A stretch of 64,000 bases of DNA. Source: Acanthopleura granulata (Eukaryota > Mollusca > Polyplacophora > Chitonida > Chitonidae). Below the pieces are notes generated by a model. It did no database searches. It saw only the letters and a list, made by a program, of their open reading frames with translations, and was not told the DNA's origin. Where the stretch lies: NCBI GenBank assembly GCA_016165875.1, contig JABBOT010000006.1, positions 2,505,438-2,569,437 on the forward strand, in the 5' to 3' direction. Positions 49,701-64,000 of this stretch are shown piece after piece. Numbering within the stretch: position 1 is the first letter of the stretch; every line of letters starts with the position of its first letter. The translations under genes were made by a program, and so were the position numbers.

Positions 49701-49882
49701 TCATAAGACTGCAATTAAAATGAATTATTTGAAACAATTGGCAGATATATCTGGAAGGACCATGGGGGAGTTGGATCAAAATAGGCTTTGGCTGCACTGT
49801 CCTCTTACTGGCTGTTCTTATATGGCGTCTCCGACAGGCCCAATCCAAGCAAAAGACCAGTACTCGACCCAAGACCGATTAG
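37748..49882 (+). CDS. Two-domain thioredoxin-related transmembrane protein, complete
   Basis: Nine exons join in phase to 313 aa: 37748-37919, 39263-39334, 44045-44152, 44562-44700, 45985-46038, 46800-46895, 48357-48482, 49042-49078, 49745-49882. Residues 1-32 are a hydrophobic signal peptide. Domain 1 (about 35-130) has FYEGDCENC, a CxxC at Cys62/Cys65, and cis-Pro FPSVLYYRKG (102-111). Domain 2 (about 134-268) has WFVCFYKPSCENV, where the second active-site Cys is Val172, and cis-Pro CPAGIL. One membrane span, about 279-296 (IKIGFGCTVLLLAVLIWRL), is followed by a basic tail ending TRPKTD. The layout fits a type I ER-membrane PDI/TMX-like protein with lumenal redox domains; no KDEL or KKxx signal is seen. 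Domain 1 is short between CxxC and cis-Pro, so an unseen extra exon in the 4.7-kb second intron is possible. I do not recognise a specific vertebrate orthologue. Confidence 0.88.
38278..38541 (+). repeat. tRNA-derived SINE, full length, with 14-bp target-site duplication
   Basis: Full element from head (GGGGGCCTAGGGCTCAGTC) to ATAAATAAATAA tail. It is flanked by TAAAACCAGGTTGA at 38264-38277 and 38542-38555, a perfect duplication proving insertion by target-primed reverse transcription. It lies in intron 1 of the thioredoxin-like gene. Confidence 0.95.
38892..39122 (+). repeat. tRNA-derived SINE
   Basis: The head GGTCCTCAGTGGCCAAGGG with GGTTAGCGC, a slightly shortened body, and the tail ATAAATAAATAAG. 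Intron 1 of the thioredoxin-like gene. Confidence 0.88.
39625..39741 (+). repeat. tRNA-derived SINE, 5'-truncated
   Basis: The GTCAGCACCTGCGAATGG block runs to the AAATAAATAAAT tail. Intron 2 of the thioredoxin-like gene. Confidence 0.85.
39823..41012. repeat. 25-bp minisatellite, about 47 units
   Basis: Units of GTTGGCATGTTGGGTCAGGG plus ATACC, with GGG/TGT, AGGG/AGAG and CCG/CCA variants, tile 1.19 kb in intron 2. The unit has no stop in any plus frame and 25 is not a multiple of three, so the array stays open in all three frames and gives a 25-residue peptide period. The four large overlapping ORFs (up to 288 residues) are this one array. Confidence 0.95.
41225..41520. repeat. Dispersed repeat family D, copy 1
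   Basis: Blocks around AAGGTATGGTGAAATGATA, TTCCCATTTACCTGGTC, and CCCAGCATAATATAAGTG followed by GTCACATCTGCC resemble, in the same order, a stretch at 51700-51960. Divergence is high, so the family call is tentative. Confidence 0.45.
41700..43475 (+). mobile_element. 5'-truncated LINE retrotransposon with RNase H domain
   Basis: A frame from about 41771 reads YTDGSKNGDRVAAA, then FSAKARAILLTLSYV, ICSDPLSSLLAIE and LTKRGKYIIF, the order of motifs in the RNase H domain of I/Jockey-like non-LTR elements. The frame continues through RPNILKYIHRLWQDEFDLQ into a tandem array (42252-42965) and the usual C-terminal region (LTYNFILGESS, IKHIFVYCVEF, VHGGTVIDYL). The 3' end is GGCGTAAAGCCGTAATC plus an (ATTC)n tail near 43455-43475. 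The catalytic Glu of the 'SAEARA' motif is Lys, and there are several stops, so it is inactive. The reverse transcriptase part is absent. It lies in intron 2 of the thioredoxin-like gene. Confidence 0.85.
42252..42965 (+). repeat. 81-bp in-frame tandem array inside the LINE ORF
   Basis: 8.8 near-identical 81-bp units, each encoding 27 residues (core MSRRDLVVLTRCRVGDS plus VTGINSYAFG), repeat a segment that should occur once between the RNase H domain and the C-terminus. Two unit types differ at the same three sites (DLVVL, type A; DQVAL, type B). Their order is A-ABB-ABB-AB. Confidence 0.95.
43618..43885 (+). repeat. tRNA-derived SINE, full length, with 10-bp target-site duplication
   Basis: The head TGTGGCTCAGTCGGTTAGTG has an intact A box and is followed by a near-consensus body and an ATAAATAAATAAA tail. 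TAAATTCTGA flanks it at 43608-43617 and 43886-43895. Confidence 0.95.
45642..45890 (+). repeat. tRNA-derived SINE, older copy
   Basis: A diverged head (GACGTCTTTGGCTGAGAAGG) is followed by a recognisable body and a CAGTCAAATAAATATATG tail. It lies in intron 4 of the thioredoxin-like gene, just before the short fifth exon. Confidence 0.85.
46160..46315. repeat. Dispersed repeat family B, copy 1
   Basis: Blocks 'TCTGGGAGTTCTGTTGATTT', 'GGTTGGTTGGAAGGTAC' and 'CTGGAAAAATGGAGTT' match copies at 49311-49520, 53625-53735 and 61385-61885. Confidence 0.6.
46937..47201 (-). repeat. tRNA-derived SINE, full length, with near-perfect duplication
   Basis: The tail is at the left and the head at the right (TGAGCCACAGAAACC). 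CCTGTTGTACAA at 46925-46936 and CCTGCTGTACAA at 47202-47213 flank it, one mismatch in 12. Intron 6 of the thioredoxin-like gene. Confidence 0.93.
48598..48835. repeat. Dispersed repeat family C, copy 2
   Basis: Contains 'AAAGAGCAACTTTGTGTGAA' and 'GCAATTTATGCAC', and ends 'CAGGGCTTCACAAAAGTATA'. A T-rich stretch separates two partial repeats of the left block. Confidence 0.65.
49311..49520. repeat. Dispersed repeat family B, copy 2
   Basis: Starts TAACCTAAAATTTTGTCC, passes GATTCTGAGAGTTCCATTGA and TTTGCCTCTAAAAATTC, and ends AATTTTTGGTCATGTAC. The copy at 61385-61885 matches it from end to end. Confidence 0.75.
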
Positions 49883-49898
49883 TAAATGATTTTATAAT

Positions 49899-49904
49899 AA
49901 TAAA
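49899..49904 (+). terminator. Candidate polyadenylation signal, thioredoxin-like gene
   Basis: AATAAA begins 17 bases after the TAG stop. If used, the 3' UTR is very short; otherwise the transcript runs on into the unannotated region beyond 50 kb. Confidence 0.4.
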
Positions 49905-49919
49905 AAATATGTGTGTATG

Positions 49920-52828
49920 TATGTTGAGTATGTGAGTTACAAAAGGAGCACTGGATGGACGGAGTCAGTTGTCTCCCCTTAGTCCACATGACTCAGTGTA
50001 GGAGAATATGAGTTGATATATGAGTTGGCTGAAGGGAGAAAAGTATTGTGAACATCATGGTGTAGTGTTTATATATTTTTTTTACACTAAACCAAGAGAT
50101 TCAATTCCACCCAAAAAGGATTGGATAATTTGGGTTATGACAGAGTTAATCATGACAGTAACCATGAGAGGCAAGTTATCTCCCCTTATTTCACACACCA
50201 TATCTGTTGTGGTGATGGGTGGTGATGGATTGTGATAGTAAGTCCTGAAGGAAGGAAGCCCTGAACTGTGTAATGACTGGTAAGCAACTGTTGATAATAA
50301 AATCATGACAATAATGTAAAACAAAAACTTGATATATGTGATAAAACAATTGAGTAAATTGTTGGCAGAAATCAGTTGTCTCCCTTTAGTCTGCATGGTT
50401 GAGATGTAGAAATGACATTGATTGATGGAAGAATTTGTCATGTGTGTTCTACTATAAACTAAGAACCTGTCCTCCAACCAAAAGGGAAGTGACATCTTTG
50501 AGAGGCATTTAGAAGTTGACCTGAATAACGTATCAAGGATACATGGATAACAACTTCAAAATTAATAGAAGTTGTTATCCGTATGACCTTGTTCTGTTAT
50601 CCAAGAGGAGGGGACGCTTCATTATGGTTAAGCAGAGATGGAGTGTGGAGACAGCCTGGCTGGCAGTAACAATAGGGGAGTTTTGAGTTCTGAGCATGTC
50701 ATCACTAAAGGTAACAAAAGTCCTACTGTACCACGTGCCTTGACAGTAAAGTCAAGCAGCTATTTCTGATTACATTTGCCATAATATGAGGGTCTGAAAA
50801 GGTGTCACAAAGAGTTATTTAGTCAGGACAAAAATTGAGGAGCTTGAGGTCTGTGAAATTAGGAAGTTACTGAAGAAAAAATTTATCATTTGTTTCTCCT
50901 GAACATGGTGCGATGGGTGATCAGTAAAGTAAAGTCAACAAACATGGCCTAGCATTTTTGATAAGTCACATAATAGTGTAGAACTCTTTTTACCTTTAGC
51001 AACTAAAGAGTTTGAACTTGAAACACCTCTATTGGCGTCCAGCTACCTCCCTAAAGTCCACCATAGTATATTATTGCAACTTTTTTTGGACAGTAAGCCC
51101 TGAAGAATGTCCTGAAATCTTTTATAGTTGCTGGGAGAAAATAATGCCCTTTGTCATTTTTTTAAGTTCTTCTCTAAACTTGTGTGCAATGTTTTTTTGT
51201 TACCAGGTATGTAAATGAAATAGTTTTTGAATGGACATAAAAATGCTATTTATTGCAAACTTTTCATTGTACATTTTCTTAGTATGTCAATAATGTGTAT
51301 TACAGTATGTAATTATAGGATGGATAAGGGACCTTTCCATGTTTGTCCCAGTGTGTTAGCACACAGGGTGTCAAATGAGTTTTCTGTCCTAAGATTTATA
51401 AGGTATGACCTCCATCCTAGAGGTTTTATATTGAACATCAGCCAAATAAATCAATGAATTTCGCATCCTACAACTTACCTTTCACCTTTCAATGGGACTT
51501 TAGCCTTCATTATGGTATTCACACTTTGATGTGCGATATTCGCACTTCAGTGTGGTATAATCCTACTTCACTGTGCAGTCTTCTCTTTTGAGTGTGGTGT
51601 AATTGGTGGCATTTTATAAGCAATCATGTATATATGTATCGCAGCACAATTTATGATACATTTTAAGGAGTTACTTCGGTCTCAGAATCTCTTGTGTCTT
51701 CAAAGCAAGGTGAAATTGAGATAGTCTGATTTAATTTCCCAAATTGTGAAAAAATTACAGTTTATTAATTAATATTGTAAAAAATATTGTGGAGGAGAAT
51801 AGGAAACAAAATTTTTCTGTTCTTTCCAATTTGCCTGGTGTGAAATCACACACAAACACATCGTCAAAATTGCTGACGTATCCACAGATGGTACTCCACA
51901 TTCAAATACCCTTAATGTCAGCCCAGTATAAATGCCTTACTTGACGTCACATCTTCCTGGATCGGCGTCTTGTAAGAAACAATTAAGAAACAATGACTCG
52001 TCAGTCAAATTTGCAACAATAAGTGAAACAGGTCGTAAATTAGATAGAGAAAATGGTTGGAGGTAATTTCAGATCAGATGGGTATATTTGCATTTAGCAC
52101 CTGACACTTGTAAAAAAAACTGATATTATGTTTCAAGGTGAAGGAATCTGTGTGTCAGTAGTAAACCACCGTTCTCTGGCACTTAACTGGCAAGCTTAAT
52201 TACCATGTGTACCATACAGATTTTCAGGTTCTGACAAGTTCTATACAAATGTTACATTAGTGGAAGGTTAATGATCTGTGAGGAGTGTTTTCTGTAACAT
52301 GAAATTAAACGAAGATGTAAATATTACTGCAAAGGTTTAGGAACCATACACATAATTATGTGTTATACGCTATTGTACAAAGGGTTTGGGAACTGAACTC
52401 TGTATTCTACATTATTGCGGTAGTTGGAGAAGTGATTTATGTAATTGTTTTTATGTAAGAAAATTTTATGAAAAGTGGACATAATGATTTTATGATTTAA
52501 TGTTAAAGACAGAAGTATTTAATTTTCACCCTTGCATTCAGAGATATCTCCCATCACTGCAGGTAATCAAGGGCCAATCAGAGGCCAGTTACCTCCCTTT
52601 ATTTCACACAGTCTGTAGAACTTGTGTGAAATCTTTGATGCATGGAAGATTTATTTAGTCAAATGCTGCAACCTTCTAACAGCACACTGATTTTCAGCCA
52701 GCATGCAACCTTCAGAATACAGATTTTCAGCCTTTATGCAATGCTTAGCAGTCTGACTTTTAGCCAGCATGCTACCTTTCACAAATGAGCTTTCTATATG
52801 TTAGCTCACCATATTTTATTTTAACATG
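49920..52828. other. Intergenic, no gene seen; several short shared motifs
   Basis: It holds four copies of the A-G-T-T-R-Y-C-T-C-C-C motif (from 49967, 50174, 50374 and 52587) and the family D relative at 51700-51960. ORFs are short with no recognisable product. Confidence 0.45.
51700..51965. repeat. Dispersed repeat family D, copy 2
   Basis: Parallels 41225-41520 in block order: GCAAGGTGAAATTGAGATAG, TTCCAATTTGCCTGGTG, CCCAGTATAAATGC, then GACGTCACATCTTCC. Diverged. Confidence 0.45.
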
Positions 52829-52829
52829 T

Positions 52830-53085
52830 GGCTTAGTTGGTTAGCACACTAGAGCAGCACAATGACCCAGGAACCTCTCAGCAATGCAGTCGCTGTGAGT
52901 TCAAACTCAACGAATGCTGGCTTCATCTAGGGTCCTAAATGGGAAGGTCTGCCATTAACATGCAGATGGTCACGGGTTTTCTTCAGGATCGTCACAGCTT
53001 CCTCTCACCATAATGCTGGCTGTCGTAGTTTAAGTGAAATATACTTGAGTTTGGAATAAAACACCAGTTGAATAAGTAAATATAT
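52830..53085 (+). repeat. tRNA-derived SINE, diverged
   Basis: The head ATGTGGCTTAGTTGGTTAGC is followed by the body and TTGAATAAGTAAATAT tail. It carries more substitutions than the copies with clear duplications. Confidence 0.85.
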
Positions 53086-53624
53086 TTACTGGGTAGCATT
53101 TGTTTTCTGGGGAAAAGTGTATCATTTCCACATGGTGTACACTTGTTAACTGTCAACTGTTGTTAATTTTTGCGGGGTGGGGCAATGACTTTCTGTTCAG
53201 TCATTCCATCACATTGTCGATCCCTTTTAAACATTCATGGAACATCTACGTCAGAGAAGGTTGTGGGGGGTATTTGTTTTTTACAACTCTCCTTGTATTT
53301 GTACGGATAGAAAGGTAGAGGAAGCTGGTGTATTGGACTTAATAGAGTGCAGTGTTAATTTGTGATGGTAAAAAAGGAATATATGTGTTACCTAGTAGTA
53401 TGCTGCTAGTATAAATAAAAATAATTTATGAAACAAAAACAGAGTTTGTTTTTTTTTTTTTGTTTTTTTTGTCACCTTTAACAGGAATGAAATGGGTTCA
53501 GCCTTCAGTCTTTTACTATCTAAAGATTAAATAATTTATGAAATAAAAAACTTCTGGGTAACATGCAATCACAGGGTTTGAACTGTTACCACATCAAGTT
53601 TGAGTCTTTATTTTGTAAAACTTT

Positions 53625-53735
53625 ACTTCATTTGAAAATGTAAGTTTCAGAACCAAAAACAGTGTTTTATGACATTAGTTTGCCTCTAAAATGTAGTTTC
53701 CATTCGAAATATTAGGTCATATGCGTATATGCAGT
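53625..53735. repeat. Dispersed repeat family B, copy 3 (partial)
   Basis: GAAAATGTAAGTTTCAGAAC, TTTTATGACATTAGTTTGCC and CATTCGAAATATTAGGTCAT align to the right half of family B. Confidence 0.6.
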
Positions 53736-54087
53736 TACATGTATAAACACTGCAGTTGTCAAAGCGCAAAATTGTTGAGCACTAAGTTGAACGCCAATAA
53801 AAAAGATGAAAGCAACAACTTAACCTCGAATCAAAGTCATACATAAGATGTATCATTTGACGGGATCATGGTTGAGTGCTTAGAGCTAAAGGTGCTTGCC
53901 TTTCAATTGCTAGAACACACACAAGATGTGACGTCAAACCTGGCCTTCAGGGAATTTGTACATTGCTCATCCCTCACTGCTGGTTGGGCCTTGGCACCTT
54001 AAAGCGCTCAATGACTCATGACTCATTAGTCAACTTAACTTGTGTACATCACACATGGAATAATTTTACAGCCAGTAACTTGCCGGA

Positions 54088-54313
54088 GGGGCCCTCCATG
54101 GCTGAGGGGGTTAGTGTGTGCGTCAGAGCGGCATTATGACCCCTTGCCTCTCACCGATGCAGTCGCTGTGAGTTCATATCCAGCTCATGCTAACTTCCTC
54201 TCCGGTGGTATGTGGGAAGGTTCGCCAGCAGTCTGCGGGTGGTCGTGGGTTTCCCCAGGCTGATATTCTTAAGTATGTTGTAAAACACCAATCAAATAAA
54301 TAAATAAATAAAG
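54088..54313 (+). repeat. tRNA-derived SINE with 11-bp near-perfect duplication
   Basis: Head CTCCATGGCTGAGGGGGTTAG, a body lacking the ATAATGCTGG block, and an AAATAAATAAATAAA tail. AACTTGCCGGA at 54077-54087 and AACTTGCCAGA at 54314-54324 flank it. Confidence 0.9.
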
Positions 54314-54361
54314 AACTTGCCAGAAGCTGGTGCTTCTCCCCAAAGACTCCTCCATTCATAA

Positions 54362-54434
54362 AAATGACCACCATAATATAAGCGAAAAATTCTTTAGTCC
54401 GGTGTTGAGTAACAATCAGTGCAAATAAATAAAT
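54362..54434 (+). repeat. SINE 3' end fragment
   Basis: ACCACCATAATATAAGCG, then TTCTTTAGTCCGGTGTTG and a CAAATAAATAAAT tail. Only the 3' end of an older copy remains. Confidence 0.65.
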
Positions 54435-54439
54435 TGTAA

Positions 54440-55350
54440 CAATACTTGATTTTGCAAAACTCAGTCTTTCACTTGAGCAATATTTAGTTGAACAAATGTT
54501 TCCAGTGTTTACCATTTACATTTTGACCAACGGCTGGGAAGCTTTAAAGTAGAAAAAAACCTTTTAAAAAACTGACAAATTGATGAAAGTCAATGAAAGG
54601 TTATTTGGAAGTATCTTCACGCTATTGCTAATGTTTTTTCTAACTGCTTTCAAGTGAGAGGGACATTTGAAAAGATCATCTTGAGTATTTTGGACGACCT
54701 GTGGTTGGAGACACTAAAAATCTGTGCAAAAATATAATACAAATAAGCATGTGATTCACGTCTAATAACTTTGTTCGTGCTACGAGTTGGTTCCTTTTCA
54801 TAGCAACTTGAAATGTGTTCAACAATTTTATAGTTACAGGTAGTAGTATTTTTTCTGAAATATTCATAAATTATTGTGCCATAGCTCAAATGTAGTGCAT
54901 GTGTTTGGATATAGACAATGGCTTATCATAGAAATAAATTTAATCTACGACCATGACATCCTCCTTAAGAGTATATATTTATGCACATGACAAAACACTG
55001 CCAGCATCTGATCGGTATTCAACGCTTAGGCCAACTGTAGCTTAGCGGATGCGGCTGGATGGGTACATCAAAATATATTATTTCTAAAAGAAGGGGTGGG
55101 GGAAAGGCAGGAAATAGAACATGCATAATACTAAATAGTAATGAAACTGTCAACCGTTTCTTGATTTAATATTTTCGAAATAATCGGTTAACTTAAATAG
55201 CTAGACATGCATGGAGACATGGACATGAAACAGTATAGCAGTCATCTCTCCGTCTCTTCTCTACATTCGCCATTTACTTCCCACTTTCACGCGGGAGTAC
55301 GAAAAAGATTTCGGGCCTCCGTCAAGTACAGATACTTTTTTGTACAAGAA
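54440..55350. other. Upstream region of DHFR, no core promoter motif seen
   Basis: No TATA box with good spacing was found. In-frame ATGs at 55207 and shortly after would add up to 50 residues to DHFR, but that stretch is not DHFR-like and is most simply 5' UTR. Confidence 0.4.
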
Positions 55351-55356
55351 GAGAAA

Positions 55357-63000
<7,644 letters not shown>

Positions 63001-63544
63001 GTGGGTGTCAAATTAAATGTGAAATTTATTGACATTTCATACATTCCAACGGTTACCATGCTCCTGTCCAGACTGTATTTCTTCCTGTCTCTCCCATGTT
63101 ACAAGTGTCGAAAACACCGAGCCTAAATAGCGATACGGAACTGTACTTCACTTGAAGTCTAACTTCGTTCAAGTGACACAGTTTACTTGATATATTCCCT
63201 TTATAGGGCTGATGGGTTTTTTTGATTAAGTTGATATAAAAAACATATTAAGGAATTTATATATGTGCTTTTGAAAGCTATTTTTTACAAGCCACACTTT
63301 TAGGTGAAATGCGTTAATTTCCACACACTTGGCCAGGTGGATGGCTGGATGGCTGGCTGGCTAACCATAATGATGGTTATCTCATCAGATATATATTACT
63401 TTTTGAATATGACTATTCAACTTTTAAACTTCAAGGAGAAGAAAGTTGTATGGTGAATAGTGTTCCTGGTAAGATGCTTGACTTTATGTCAGATATTTAG
63501 CTCTACTGGTGGAAGACCAGAAGAGGTTATGTATTAACAAGAGG

Positions 63545-64000
63545 TAATGTCCGTCCGTCCGTCCGTCTGTCTGTCCAGCATCTGTTGACTTTCCTTCAAA
63601 ACGTTACTACTCCTACAGTCCGATTTCAGTGTTACATTTCGAGTTACATGATTCCTTATATGGATTTTCCGTTTTGATAATTAATTGTCCATCTCTCCAG
63701 TATATGTTAGTATACATATATCTTTCAAAATGCTGCTCCTCCTAAAGTTTTATTCTGATTTCAACGAAACTTTGTTGAAGTGTAGACTACATCTAGATAC
63801 ATAATTTGTGGTGTCGATTTTCCATTTCAATGATCATTTGTCCATCTGTCCATCCAGTATCCTGTCCATCCTATCTGTTTAACCTGTACATGTTAACATA
63901 CATGTATCTGTCAAAACACTGATTCTCCTACAGTTTTCGACTGATTTTAGCAAAATGGTTTAAGTGTAGACAACATCAAGATTCATCAATTTTCCCTTTG
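63545..64000. repeat. Degenerate tandem repeat, about 165-170 bp, after a CCGT run
   Basis: Following (GTCC)n at 63548-63575, three copies share 'TTCAAAAC/ATGCTG', 'CTCCTACAGTTTT', 'CTGATTTCA' and 'AAGTGTAGAC...ACATC...GATTCAT'. They begin near 63577, 63700 and 63855. It runs off the window end. Confidence 0.6.

Noticed and set aside
55207..55356. 50-residue N-terminal extension of DHFR from an upstream in-frame ATG
   Set aside because: It has no DHFR similarity, and the ATG at 55357 gives the family's normal N-terminus. A mitochondrial presequence cannot be excluded but is not supported.
63001..64000. Search for the final DHFR exon
   Set aside because: I saw no acceptor followed by a PEYPGV-like or KYKFEVY-like sequence. 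The exon is presumably beyond the window.

Overview
The window is nuclear DNA from an intron-rich animal and most likely comes from a bivalve or gastropod mollusc. The evidence is canonical GT-AG introns, vertebrate-like protein families, more than twenty copies of one tRNA-derived SINE, foldback elements, a Tc1-type transposon, a LINE and many minisatellites. There are no bacterial operons, ribosome binding sites or CRISPR arrays. Species cannot be fixed from sequence alone.

I can defend four protein-coding genes, each assembled by hand from exons whose splice phases all agree. (1) About 6.57-10.2 kb, plus strand: a complete secreted ZP-domain protein of 296 aa with TATA box, initiator, non-coding first exon, signal peptide and ten exons. 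(2) About 14.3?-37.5 kb, minus strand: a CDC42 small effector homologue (CDC42SE/SPEC, 91 aa, CRIB motif). Its three coding exons lie at 19.6-21.5 kb and a non-coding first exon lies about 16 kb upstream. (3) 37.7-49.9 kb, plus strand: a nine-exon, 313-aa type I membrane protein with two thioredoxin-like domains (CENC, then a degenerate CENV). It diverges from gene 2 across a compact shared promoter. (4) 55.36-63.0 kb, plus strand: dihydrofolate reductase, exons 1-5, with the last exon beyond the window.

The rest is mainly repeats. The SINE carries tRNA-like A and B boxes at one end and an A/T-rich tail at the other. Five copies have identical or one-mismatch target-site duplications, so retrotransposition is readable directly. 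Other mobile DNA: a dead Tc1-like element with about 245-bp inverted repeats (24.82-26.60 kb), two or three foldback/MITE-like elements (21.8-23.0, 34.3-35.1, possibly 2.4-3.3 kb), and a 5'-truncated LINE (41.7-43.5 kb) whose RNase H-to-C-terminal region contains an in-frame 81-bp tandem amplification. Tandem arrays (12-, 23-, 25-, 26-, 30-, 35-, 48-, 49-, 51-, 59-, 81- and ~108-bp units) are common. Several stay open in all frames and give rise to long spurious ORFs.

The four genes are housekeeping or secreted-protein loci with no sign of acting in one pathway. The most interesting points are the LINE-internal satellite with ABB higher-order structure, a short A-G-T-T-R-Y-C-T-C-C-C motif that abuts splice acceptors in two genes, the one-cysteine second thioredoxin domain, and Asp instead of Glu at the DHFR catalytic acid position. 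I found no convincing wholly new system.
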